DNA from: Candidatus Competibacteraceae bacterium | Lineage (GTDB): Bacteria > Pseudomonadota > Gammaproteobacteria > Competibacterales > Competibacteraceae | DNA: 64,000 nt | Assembly (NCBI GenBank): GCA_016699715.1 | Contig: CP065007.1 | Span: 1,488,001 to 1,552,000, forward strand | Reading direction: 5' to 3' | Part shown: positions 18,065-26,230 of the stretch, piece by piece | Position numbering within the stretch: the stretch's first letter is position 1 | Layout of the letters: the number at the start of each line of letters is the position of its first letter | Position numbers and translations under genes: made by a program | The notes under the pieces: generated by a model | Told to the model about the DNA's origin: nothing | Databases searched by the model: none | What the model saw: only the letters and a program-made list of their open reading frames with translations

Positions 18065-18600
18065 AGTTCCACCTCCGCCGGCGCCAGCACTTGAACGTCA
18101 TGACCCTCGGCCACCTTCGGCAACTTGATCTCGGCCACCCGCCAGCCGCGATGCATCAAGGTACCGGTGAAGGGCGGTTGGCCAACCACGTTACCGGTCA
18201 ACCGCAGCGCCGTGGGATCGAAACCGGCCGGCACGGTCAACCTCACGCCTTCCGCTTCCTCACGCACCGGCTGAATGCGTAAATAATCGCGCACCACCTT
18301 GCAACAGCCCTCGTGCACCACCCGCGCCGCGCCACCGATCTCGGCATCGGAATACGCGGTCACGTTTTCCTGCAAGAAATCCACGAACCGCCCTTCCTGC
18401 TGTAACAGCGCCAGCAATTGCAAGGCGGAATCCGGTGAAGTTTCCTTGAGTGCCGGTCTGGCGGGTTCCGCGGCCATCGGCGCCGCCCCCCCTTCGAGCC
18501 GCAGTACGCCAGCGGCGAACCCCTCATCGGCTAAAATGCGCCCGACCGCGCGCAGCGCCAGGATCAGACGGTTGAAAAAGCTCAATGGTGAATCACTCAT
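18061..18600 (-). CDS. DUF2760-like protein, first gene of the Hsp70 operon
   Basis: A 179-residue protein of unknown function. It begins with an amphipathic helical stretch (MSDSPLSFFNRLILALRAV). The C-terminal half is a compact domain with ARVVHEGCCKVVRDYLRIQPV and a beta-rich tail. I recognise it as the DUF2760-type partner that precedes Hsp70-like genes in other bacteria; the assignment is from memory of the family, not a search. It overlaps the Hsp70 start by 4 bp, so the proteins are probably made in fixed ratio. Confidence 0.72.
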   Translation of the reverse strand: MSDSPLSFFNRLILALRAVGRILADEGFAAGVLRLEGGAAPMAAEPARPALKETSPDSALQLLALLQQEGRFVDFLQENVTAYSDAEIGGAARVVHEGCCKVVRDYLRIQPVREEAEGVRLTVPAGFDPTALRLTGNVVGQPPFTGTLMHRGWRVAEIKLPKVAEGHDVQVLAPAEVEL

Positions 18601-18830
18601 GCAACAAACTCCTGCGAATCAAACCTGTTATCCCAGTATCCTACCACGCACCGGCAAGCGGCCGGCGACAACAAAAGCATCCCCCAAACCAGTGAATTTC
18701 GCTTATGATGATGGGATCGATAAATGGCGTATAGCCCACCAGATTTTCATTTTCTCGCGCAAGGGGTAGCGGCCCCGTCGTACCGGCGACGCACAGACGA
18801 GATACGCAAGATTATTCCAGGAGTGGCAGC

Positions 18831-19196
18831 ATGGCCCGCATACTAATCGTCGACGACTCGCCCACGCAGGCGCTAAGTCTCTCCAAGATTCTCAAGAAAC
18901 ATGGGCACGAGATTCTGACCGCCAAAGACGGCGCGGAAGGCGTCGAAACGGCCAAGGCGGAACTGCCCGATCTCGTGCTCATGGACGTGGTCATGCCCAA
19001 GGTCAACGGTTTTCAGGCGACCCGTCAGATCACCAAGCACCCCTCCACCAGCCATATCCCGGTTATCATCGTCACCACCAAGGATCAGGAAACCGACCGG
19101 ATCTGGGGCGCGCGGCAGGGCGCCAAAAGCTACGTCGTCAAGCCGGTGGAAGAAACCTCGCTACTTGAAGCCATCGCGCAGTATTTACCCAAATGA
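18831..19196 (+). CDS. PilH-like single-domain response regulator
   Basis: A stand-alone receiver domain of 121 residues, close to PilH/PilG regulators of twitching motility. The acidic pocket is ILIVDDSPTQA, the phospho-acceptor Asp is in LVLMDVVMP, and the Thr and Lys are in IVTTKDQ and YVVKPVEE. The ribosome site CAGGAG lies 10 bp before the ATG. No pil or chemosensory genes are next to it, so its kinase is elsewhere. It is transcribed away from the Hsp70 operon and converges on the J-domain gene. Confidence 0.9.
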   Translation: MARILIVDDSPTQALSLSKILKKHGHEILTAKDGAEGVETAKAELPDLVLMDVVMPKVNGFQATRQITKHPSTSHIPVIIVTTKDQETDRIWGARQGAKSYVVKPVEETSLLEAIAQYLPK

Positions 19197-19214
19197 CCGA
19201 CCGCTCCGGCCACG

Positions 19215-19820
19215 TCAGCCAGTGCTCTTTTCCAGCACCGCCAACGCCGCATTGATCTCGCCCAGCCGCCCTCCGTCGCCACCCCGGTCGGGATGGTGGC
19301 GCATCGCCAGCCGTCGGTACTGTCGCTTGATCGTCGCGGCATCGACCGGGTCCCGCAGTTCCAGAGCCGCCAGCGCCGCCCGCCGCCGCCCGGCCCGCCG
19401 GCGTTCGGCGTGAAAGCAACGCAGTAGCTCGGCGACCTCGGCGACCGTCACCGTCGCCAGCCTGGCCAAATCGGCGTAGCACGGCGCAAAGTCGGGCTCA
19501 CCCGGCGCGAGTGCCGTCCCGCCGCCGCAAGGCAGCGGTTCGGACTCCAGCACAATGCTCAGCGGGTCCACCCGCAAGCGGCCACGCCGCTCGCCGGCCA
19601 AGCGCTCCCGCAACCGGTAGAGCGCGTGAAACAGCAGGTAATGACCCCGAAACAGGCTGAGTGGTTCGCGGGCGCTAAAACCCGCGAAGCAAGGATCGCT
19701 GGCGCGCAGTCTCTTCAGCAGCTCGTGCTCGCTCAGTCCAGCGGGATGGGCAGCCAACAGATCCAGCAAACGCGCCTCCAAGGCCGCCAGCGCGGACGGC
19801 GAAGGAAGAGTTCCGCTCAT
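19215..19820 (-). CDS. J-domain protein (DnaJ-related)
   Basis: A 201-residue protein with an N-terminal domain of about 120 residues like the DnaJ-related family and a C-terminal J domain. The essential HPD is present in MRHHPDRGGDGG near residue 175. It would stimulate ATP hydrolysis by an Hsp70. The ATG at 19820 overlaps the stop of the upstream anti-sigma-like gene (ATGA), so it belongs to the sigma-factor operon. It lacks zinc-finger and client-binding domains, so it is not DnaJ itself. The nearby unusual Hsp70 proteins are candidate partners by location only. Confidence 0.88.
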   Translation of the reverse strand: MSGTLPSPSALAALEARLLDLLAAHPAGLSEHELLKRLRASDPCFAGFSAREPLSLFRGHYLLFHALYRLRERLAGERRGRLRVDPLSIVLESEPLPCGGGTALAPGEPDFAPCYADLARLATVTVAEVAELLRCFHAERRRAGRRRAALAALELRDPVDAATIKRQYRRLAMRHHPDRGGDGGRLGEINAALAVLEKSTG

Positions 19821-20563
19821 CGTGGCGGCTCCGGCGCGGCCTCCAGCGGATAATTCGGATACCGCCGCTGAAATTCCGCCAGCCTGGCGTCCGCCTCCGC
19901 TGTCCGGCCCTGACGCCGCAGTTCGGCGATGACCGCCAGCCATTCCTCCGGCGAGCGGCGATCCAGATGATCCCGTAATGCGGCGTCCTGGTCGGCCCGT
20001 CGGCCCGTCGGCGCGGCCTGGAACTCATTCCGTTGTCGTTCCTGCTCCGCCGGCGCGGTCCGATACGGCATCGACCGTGGTTCCGATCCGAGCGGCGACG
20101 CGGCGGGCAAGGCGGGCAAGGCGGGCAACGATGGCGGCGCCACTCGAACCGCCTCGCCCATGGGCATGACGGGTCGCAGGTTGGCGGCGGATGGCGAGGG
20201 GCGATCATCGGCGCGGGACTGGGCACGACCGGAAGCAGCGGCGTTGACTTCGGTGGCGGGTTCCACCAGGGAACGGAGCGCCTTGCTCTCGGGCGGCGAA
20301 CTCCATTCGCCGGTCTCGCGCGCCAGCCGCACGATGCCCACCGCCAGCACCACGGTTGCCGCCAGTGCCGCCGGCACCGCCCACATTCGGGTTCGCCGCC
20401 GCCGGGAGCGCGGCGGCGCCAGCGTCGGAACCGGTTGCGGCGCGGCGTTGGCCGCCGTCAGGATGCGCGGGTCCAGCCAGGCCGGCGGCTCGGGGTCGCG
20501 GGTGGTCCGGTACAAGGCCGACAGATCCTCGTCGTGGAATTCCGCATCGCGTGGATCGTTCAT
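19817..20563 (-). CDS. Anti-sigma-factor-like single-pass membrane protein
   Basis: A 248-residue protein. A short cytoplasmic N-terminus of about 65 residues (DEDLSALYRTTRDPEPPAWL) precedes one transmembrane segment (MWAVPAALAATVVLAVGIV). The rest is a Pro/Ala/Arg-rich periplasmic part ending in a helical piece (EEWLAVIAELRRQGRTAEAD). Its start overlaps the sigma-factor stop by 4 bp, the usual arrangement of sigma and anti-sigma genes. No zinc-binding anti-sigma HxxxCxxC motif is present, so the assignment rests on topology and context. Confidence 0.72.
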   Translation of the reverse strand: MNDPRDAEFHDEDLSALYRTTRDPEPPAWLDPRILTAANAAPQPVPTLAPPRSRRRRTRMWAVPAALAATVVLAVGIVRLARETGEWSSPPESKALRSLVEPATEVNAAASGRAQSRADDRPSPSAANLRPVMPMGEAVRVAPPSLPALPALPAASPLGSEPRSMPYRTAPAEQERQRNEFQAAPTGRRADQDAALRDHLDRRSPEEWLAVIAELRRQGRTAEADARLAEFQRRYPNYPLEAAPEPPR

Positions 20564-21126
20564 CGCGCACCTCTCAAACCCTGTCGCAGGCGGGCCATGG
20601 CATAGCGCAGGCGGCTCTTGACGGTCTCCCGGCCGGTTCCAGTGGCCTGGGCGATTTCCTCCAGCGACAACCCGGCTTCTTCCTTCAGCAACATGGCCTC
20701 GCGCTGGGCCTCGGGCAGTTCGGCCAGCAGTTCGAGCAGGCGTTCGGCCTGCCGGCGGCGGTCGTCTTGCGCCTCCGGCTGGTTTTCGGCCGGCGCCGGC
20801 GTTTCGGCCCACTCCGGGCAATCCTCGGCGTAGGACAGCGGCAGCCCCCGGCGGCTGGCGCGGTAGTGATCGATCAGGCGATTGTGGGCCAGCCGGTATA
20901 GATAGGTGGCGAACCGGGCCTGCACGGTGTAACCGGCCCGGGCGGCGATCAGCTTCAACCACACGTCCTGAAACAGCTCCTCGGCCAGCGCCGGTTGGCC
21001 GCATTGGCGCAGTAGATAGCGGTACAGTGCCCCTTTGTGGCGGGCGTACAGCGGCGCAAAGGCGGCGACCTCGCCATCCCGGTAGCGCAGCATGAGAGTC
21101 TCGTCGGCATCGTCTTCGGTCCGCAT
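20560..21126 (-). CDS. ECF-type RNA polymerase sigma factor
   Basis: A 188-residue sigma-70 family protein of the extracytoplasmic-function type. Region 2 contains LFQDVWLKLIAARAGY and FATYLYRLAHNRLIDHYR. Region 4 contains LPEAQREAMLLKEEAGLSLEEIAQATG followed by a recognition helix, with VKSRLRYAMARLRQGL at the end. Region 3 is missing, as expected for the class. The ATG at 21126 lies 76 bp after the vWA lipoprotein stop. It is followed by an overlapping membrane gene, its likely inhibitor. The target promoters are unknown. Confidence 0.92.
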   Translation of the reverse strand: MRTEDDADETLMLRYRDGEVAAFAPLYARHKGALYRYLLRQCGQPALAEELFQDVWLKLIAARAGYTVQARFATYLYRLAHNRLIDHYRASRRGLPLSYAEDCPEWAETPAPAENQPEAQDDRRRQAERLLELLAELPEAQREAMLLKEEAGLSLEEIAQATGTGRETVKSRLRYAMARLRQGLRGAR

Positions 21127-21202
21127 GGAAACAAGGTATCAGGGAACGGGGATCGGATTCCAGACTCCGGGAAAACCGGTCCCCGCTCCTCTGATACCAC
21201 AA

Positions 21203-23020
21203 TCAGTGGATTGCTTGCCCCACTGCCCCGCCCCGACCGGGATCGAGCGAGCGCGCCAGCCCGGCCAGGCTCAGGAACTCGCCCCGGTAACCGTGGGGAT
21301 CGGCGCCCCGCGCGGCACGGGCCAGCGCCAATACGTCGTCGTAGCCAAAATCGCGGGTATGGCGCCCGCCGCGCAGCATCTGGCCGAAACCGGCCACCGC
21401 CGCCGCGAAACGGAACCGCTCGCTGGTTTCCCGCCAGTCCCCGAGCGCCTGCCCGCGCCGGATCGGTTGTTCCAGCAACTGGCTGACCTCGCCGTCCGGC
21501 TGCTTGTAGCGCAGGCGCAGGAAGGCGATCTCGTCGCCGCGCGGAACGACGTCGTCCGCCGCTGGCTGGCCGTAGCGCAGCGGATCGCTCAGACTGCCGC
21601 CGCTACCCTTCAGGGCGATTTCGTACAACGCGGTGACCGTGTGCCCGGCGCCGATGTCGCCGGCATCCACGGCGTCGTTGTTGAAATCCTCGCGGCGCAG
21701 AATTCGATTCTCATAACCGATCAGACGGTATTCCTCGACCAGCGCCGGGTTGAACTCGATTTGAATCTTCACGTCCTTGGCGATGGTCAACAGGGTGGCG
21801 CTCATCTGCTCGACCAGCACCTTGTTGGCCTCTCGCAGGGTGTCGATGTAGGCATGGTTGCCGTTGCCGGCATCGGCCAGTTGCTCCATCAGCCGGTCGT
21901 TGTAGTTGCCGGCGCCGAAGCCCAGGGTGGTGAGCGCGATACCGCTCTGGCGCTGGGCTTCCACCAGATTCTTCAACGCCTGAAAATTGACCGTGCCGAC
22001 GTTGAAATCGCCGTCGGTGGCCAGAATCACCCGATTGACGCCGCCCTCGACGAAGCCCTGCCGGGCCAGATTGTAGGCCAGTTGAATGCCCGCGCCGCCG
22101 TTGGTGGAACCGCCGGCGCTGAGCTGATCCAGCGCCGCCTCGATCTTCGCCTTTTGATTGCCGGGCGTGGGTTCCAGCACCATCCCGGCCGCGCCGGCGT
22201 AGACCGCGATCGCCACCTTGTCCTCGGGCCGCAGTTGCCGGACCAGCAGCTTCAGCGCCGGCTTGAGCAGGCCGATCTTGTCCGCCGAGTTCATTGAGCC
22301 GGACACGTCGATCAGGAACACCAGATTGGCCGGCGGTAACTGGGTTTTCGGCAATTCGTAGCCCTTGATGCCGACCGCCAGCAGCAGGGTTTGCGGATTC
22401 CAGGGCGTCGGGGCCAATTCGGTGTTGACCCGGAACGGCGGCTCGCGGCCGTCCGGCGGCGGATAGTCGTAATCGAAGTAGTTGATCAGTTCCTCGACCC
22501 GCACCGCATCATGCGGCGGCAACCGGCCACCGTTGAGGAAGCGGCGGACGTTGGCGTAGGCACCGGTATCGACGTCGATGCTGAAGGTGGACACCGGCTG
22601 CTCGGCGGCGCGCTTGACCGGGTTATCCTCGATCTGGGCGTAATTTTCACGATCGGTCGCTTCGCTGGGCGCGCGCAACCCGTCCGCGTCCCGGCGGCCG
22701 GACATGCGAGCCTGCCCGGCGAAACCCTCGGCCCTCTGGCTTGCGGCGGGCGGCTGGGCACGGGACGTGGCAAAAGTCAGCACCGGGCTGACCGGCGACA
22801 ACGCCGGTGGGGGCGCCAAGCGCTCGGCCTCCTTGCCGGATGGCACGGTGGCGGCCGGCACGGTGGCGACCCGATCCGCCACGGACTGGGCAACCGCCGG
22901 GGATGATGGGCCGGTGGTCTGTTGCTTGGACTCGACCGCTGCTTGCGGCGGTACGGCGGGCGAGCAGCCAGCGAGCAAGGCGGCGGCCAGCAGCGCGTAA
23001 AGTGACAACGACGGGTTCAT
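21203..23020 (-). CDS. von Willebrand factor A domain lipoprotein (YfbK-like)
   Basis: A 605-residue predicted lipoprotein. The signal MNPSLSLYALLAAALLAGCS ends in the lipobox LAGC. A low-complexity linker is followed by a YfbK-type N-terminal domain (STFSIDVDTGAYANVRRFL) and a vWA domain whose metal site is FLIDVSGSMNSADK. A C-terminal domain follows (GDEIAFLRLRYKQP). The ATG at 23020 has GAAGGAGA in front and gives a complete signal peptide; an upstream start at 23146 would mask it. It precedes the sigma-factor operon on the same strand and diverges from the Ser/Thr kinase. The function of YfbK proteins is not settled. Confidence 0.9.
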   Translation of the reverse strand: MNPSLSLYALLAAALLAGCSPAVPPQAAVESKQQTTGPSSPAVAQSVADRVATVPAATVPSGKEAERLAPPPALSPVSPVLTFATSRAQPPAASQRAEGFAGQARMSGRRDADGLRAPSEATDRENYAQIEDNPVKRAAEQPVSTFSIDVDTGAYANVRRFLNGGRLPPHDAVRVEELINYFDYDYPPPDGREPPFRVNTELAPTPWNPQTLLLAVGIKGYELPKTQLPPANLVFLIDVSGSMNSADKIGLLKPALKLLVRQLRPEDKVAIAVYAGAAGMVLEPTPGNQKAKIEAALDQLSAGGSTNGGAGIQLAYNLARQGFVEGGVNRVILATDGDFNVGTVNFQALKNLVEAQRQSGIALTTLGFGAGNYNDRLMEQLADAGNGNHAYIDTLREANKVLVEQMSATLLTIAKDVKIQIEFNPALVEEYRLIGYENRILRREDFNNDAVDAGDIGAGHTVTALYEIALKGSGGSLSDPLRYGQPAADDVVPRGDEIAFLRLRYKQPDGEVSQLLEQPIRRGQALGDWRETSERFRFAAAVAGFGQMLRGGRHTRDFGYDDVLALARAARGADPHGYRGEFLSLAGLARSLDPGRGGAVGQAIH

Positions 23021-23193
23021 GGCGTTCTCCTTCGAAGGTTGTGATTTCACTGCTATAAACGCCCGCGGCGGCACAATGGGGTTAAAATCGGATTTCCCCG
23101 CCCGGAAGCTTGACCCCAGCTTGCCGTTTACGCCGGCCTGTCCCATTATTTTTCCATTCCGCTTTGGAATGCCCGCAAGGTAGCGCGACCCCC

Positions 23194-24252
23194 ATGGAAA
23201 TGCCCCGGATTTCCGGCTATCAATTCGAAAAAGTCATCGGCAAGGGCGCCATGTCCACCGTCTATCTGGCGCTCCAGGAATCCTTGGGTCGCCGCGTGGC
23301 CATCAAGGTACTGTCCCCCGGCCTGGCCAGCGACCCCATTTTCAGCAAGCGCTTCATCAAGGAAGCCCGCACCATCGGCAAGCTCGGCCACCCGCATATC
23401 GTCACCATTTTCGACGCCGGCAATCTGGACGACGTGTACTACATCGCGATGGAATACCTGGAGGGCGGCACGCTCAAGGAGCGGATCAAGGCGGGGCTGA
23501 CGCCGGACCAGGCGGTGACGATTCTGTGCCAGATCGCCCGGGCGCTTGGCCAGGCGCACCAGCAGCATTGCATCCATCGCGATATCAAGCCGGCCAACAT
23601 TTTGTTCCGCAATCCGAACACGGCGCTGCTGTCGGATTTCGGCATCGCCAAGAACACGCTGGACAAGACCCAGTTGACCGCCGCCGGCTGGCGGCTCGGC
23701 ACGCCCAATTACATGAGCCCGGAACAGGCGCTGGCCAAGCCGACGGACGCCCGTAGCGATCTGTACGGCCTGGGGGTGGTGTTTTACGAGATGCTGACCG
23801 GAACCCGGCCGTTTCTGGGGGCCGATGCCTTCGATATCGCGCTGAAGCACCTCAAGGAGCCGGTGCCGATCCTGCCGGAACCACTCAGCCGCTTTCAGCC
23901 GGCGCTCGACCGGCTATTGGCCAAGGAACCGGAGGAGCGATTCGCCAGCGCCGAGGAGTTGGTGGTGGCGGTACAGGACGCGGCGGCCGGGAGAACGGCA
24001 GCAAAGGCGGCGCTGGACGAGGATACCGGGAGAACGGTGGTGGTGCCGCGTTCGTCCCACCGCAAGGCGGCGCTCAAATCCATCCCCAACAGGGCCAGCG
24101 TCGAGGTTCCAGCCGCCCTTCTGTTGTCGTGGCGACGAGCATTGCCCTGGGTTCTGGCCGGATTGCTGGCCGGACTGGCGGCGCTGCTGGTCTACTGGTT
24201 CTGGCCCACGCTTTCGATCGCGCTTTCCTCGGTTATGGGGCCGTCCGATTAG
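23194..24252 (+). CDS. Membrane-anchored Hanks-type Ser/Thr protein kinase
   Basis: A 352-residue kinase. The glycine loop is GKGAMSTVYLA, the ATP-anchoring lysine is in VAIKVLSP, the catalytic loop is HRDIKPANILF, the metal site is DFGIAK and the P+1 region is GTPNYMSPEQA. A C-terminal transmembrane helix (LPWVLAGLLAGLAALLVYWF) anchors it with almost no periplasmic domain; there are no PASTA repeats. The start at 23194 (MEMPRIS) is chosen because the kinase fold begins just after it. It is transcribed divergently from the vWA lipoprotein gene, 173 bp apart, and ends 13 bp from the convergent DUF350 gene. Confidence 0.93.
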   Translation: MEMPRISGYQFEKVIGKGAMSTVYLALQESLGRRVAIKVLSPGLASDPIFSKRFIKEARTIGKLGHPHIVTIFDAGNLDDVYYIAMEYLEGGTLKERIKAGLTPDQAVTILCQIARALGQAHQQHCIHRDIKPANILFRNPNTALLSDFGIAKNTLDKTQLTAAGWRLGTPNYMSPEQALAKPTDARSDLYGLGVVFYEMLTGTRPFLGADAFDIALKHLKEPVPILPEPLSRFQPALDRLLAKEPEERFASAEELVVAVQDAAAGRTAAKAALDEDTGRTVVVPRSSHRKAALKSIPNRASVEVPAALLLSWRRALPWVLAGLLAGLAALLVYWFWPTLSIALSSVMGPSD

Positions 24253-24265
24253 CCGCGCGGCCGGT

Positions 24266-24673
24266 TCAGTAACTCATGCAGGCAGCGTTGAGGATGCCGA
24301 TGGCGACCGATAGCGCGCCGAGAAAGACCCCGGTGGCGATCCGGCCGGCGGGGATGTCGCGACCGAGTTCGGGCAACAGCAGAAACCGCGCCGCCAGATA
24401 GACCAGCACCTGAACGACCAGCGCGATCAGCCCCCAGATCGCCATGTCGGGCAGGCTGACGCTGTGGGTGATGGCGCTGGCCAGCGGCAACACGAAGCCG
24501 AGCACGGCGCCGCCGAGGCTGGCCGCCGCCGCCGCGTTACCCTCGCGGATCAGGGCAATTTCGCGGTAGGGGGTGATGAAGACGTACACCGTCAGAAACA
24601 GCGCCAGCAGACCGATGGCGGTGACAAAGTAAGACAGGAACGCGGGCAGACCGGACAGGGATTGGGTCAGCAT
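24266..24673 (-). CDS. DUF350 family inner-membrane protein
   Basis: A 135-residue protein with four hydrophobic segments and the family-typical stretch YREIALIREGNAAAAASLGGA. This matches the DUF350 (YjfL-like) family of unknown function. It is a single gene, converging on the kinase gene. Nothing indicates a partner. Confidence 0.85.
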   Translation of the reverse strand: MLTQSLSGLPAFLSYFVTAIGLLALFLTVYVFITPYREIALIREGNAAAAASLGGAVLGFVLPLASAITHSVSLPDMAIWGLIALVVQVLVYLAARFLLLPELGRDIPAGRIATGVFLGALSVAIGILNAACMSY

Positions 24674-24830
24674 GACGATTCTTCCTTCCGTTTGAAGCGG
24701 GCATCGGAGAAGGATAGCCCAAACCGACAGCTCCCCAAACCGCGCGGCGTTCTCGCGGTGGAAAACCCGACCCCGACGTCATTGGCGATGCGGGCTCGGC
24801 CGATCCCCACAAAACGCAATGACCGACCCG

Positions 24831-26156
24831 CTACGTCCGGCGGGCCAAAACCGCCACCGACTCGACATGCGCGGTGTGAGGGAACATATCCAGCACCCCA
24901 GCGCTTTCCAATCGGTAACCGTGGCGGTGCGCCAACTCGCCGACATCCCGCGCCAGCGTGGCCGGATGGCAGGACACATATACCACCCGCCGCGCGCCCA
25001 GCGCGGCCACGCGCGGCATCATCTCCAGCGCGCCGGAACGGGGGGGATCAAGCAAGATCCGATCATAACCGCCCCGTGCCCAAAGCTGATCGTTCAAGTC
25101 ACCGGCCAGATCGGCGGCGTGAAAAGTGGCGTTCGCAACACCATTACGCGCGGCATTGCGCCGCGCCCACTCCACCAGGCTGGCGTCGCCTTCCACGCCG
25201 ACCACCTCTCGCGCCCGGCGGGCCAGCGCCAGGGTGAAGTTACCCAGCCCACAAAACAAATCCAGCACTCGATCTTCCGGACCGATTTGCAGCAGCTCAC
25301 ATGCCCGCCCGACCAGTTGCCGGTTGATGGCGGCGTTGATCTGAATAAAGTGCCAGGGCTGAAATTCCAGATCGAGATCGAAATCCGGCAGGCGATAGCT
25401 GAGTTCCGGCTGCTCCGGCCACAATGCCCGCACACTGTCCGGCCCACCCGGTTGCAGGTAGAGCGCAAAGCCGTGCCGCTCGCCGAACGCCTGGAGTCGC
25501 GCCCGATCTTCCTCGCTCGGCGGCACCAACACCCGGAAATTCAGCCCTGTCGTTTCATCGCCGCCAGCCACCTCGATCTGGGGCAAACGGTCGCGGATGG
25601 ACAGGCTATCGATGAGTTGCGCCAGTTCCTCCAACCGGCTACCCACCCGCTCGTCCAGCACCTCGCAGCGGCGCAGGTCGGCCACGAATGGACTGTGCCG
25701 CTCGCGAAAACCCACCAGGGTGCGCCCCTTCTTGGCAACGTATTTCACCGTCAGCCGCGCCCGCCGCCGGTAACCCCATAGCGGCCCAGTCATGGGTTCC
25801 AGCACCTGTTCCGGCTGGAGCTTGCCGATGTGGGTCAGGCCATCCAGCAGCCAGCGCTGCTTGACGGCAAGCTGGCCAGACGGCTGCAAATGCTGCAGGG
25901 CGCAGCCGCCACAGACCCCGAAATGCGCGCAGAGCGGCTCGACCCGTTCCGGTGAGGCGTGCAGCACTTCCACGGCACGCGCTTCGTCGCGGCGACTCCG
26001 GCGGGCGGTGTAAACGCAGCGGACTTCCTCACCCGGCAGCGCCCCCTCGACAAATACCGCTTTGCCATCCCGCCGTGCGACACCCTGACCTTCATGCGCC
26101 AGGTCATCGACGCCGACCACAAACGGTTCCACCGGAATTTTTGCTTTTTTAGCCAT
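24831..26156 (-). CDS. rlmD: 23S rRNA (uracil-1939 C5)-methyltransferase
   Basis: SAM-dependent RNA methyltransferase of 441 residues. An N-terminal TRAM domain (VDDLAHEGQGVARRDGKAVF) is followed by an iron-sulfur cluster motif with cysteines in CAHFGVCGGCALQHL. The methyltransferase domain has DLFCGLGNFTLALA, DPPRSGA and the catalytic region VYVSCHPATLARD. The ATG at 26156 begins MAKKAKIP right before the TRAM domain; longer starts run into non-homologous sequence. The length fits RlmD. It follows cysM on the same strand, 74 bp away, with stem-loops between. Confidence 0.95.
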   Translation of the reverse strand: MAKKAKIPVEPFVVGVDDLAHEGQGVARRDGKAVFVEGALPGEEVRCVYTARRSRRDEARAVEVLHASPERVEPLCAHFGVCGGCALQHLQPSGQLAVKQRWLLDGLTHIGKLQPEQVLEPMTGPLWGYRRRARLTVKYVAKKGRTLVGFRERHSPFVADLRRCEVLDERVGSRLEELAQLIDSLSIRDRLPQIEVAGGDETTGLNFRVLVPPSEEDRARLQAFGERHGFALYLQPGGPDSVRALWPEQPELSYRLPDFDLDLEFQPWHFIQINAAINRQLVGRACELLQIGPEDRVLDLFCGLGNFTLALARRAREVVGVEGDASLVEWARRNAARNGVANATFHAADLAGDLNDQLWARGGYDRILLDPPRSGALEMMPRVAALGARRVVYVSCHPATLARDVGELAHRHGYRLESAGVLDMFPHTAHVESVAVLARRT

Positions 26157-26177
26157 GGTGCTTAACAGGTTGGATTT

Positions 26178-26214
26178 CCCTCTCTTGGATAAGAGAAGGG
26201 TGGCGCGAAGCGCC
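26178..26214. repeat. Two adjacent stem-loops between cysM and rlmD
   Basis: A stem of about nine pairs (26178-26186 with 26191-26200, one bulge) is followed by a perfect GGCGC/GCGCC hairpin with a GAA loop (26202-26214). There is no T-run on the minus strand, so it is more likely a processing site or repeat remnant than a strong terminator. Confidence 0.5.
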
Positions 26215-26230
26215 GGAGTGGTTCGAGCCT

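Noticed and set aside
19817..21202. A single 461-residue protein covering the sigma-factor and anti-sigma-like genes
   Set aside because: The front part is an out-of-frame reading of the sigma gene; the overlap ATGA at 20560-20563 gives two proper genes.
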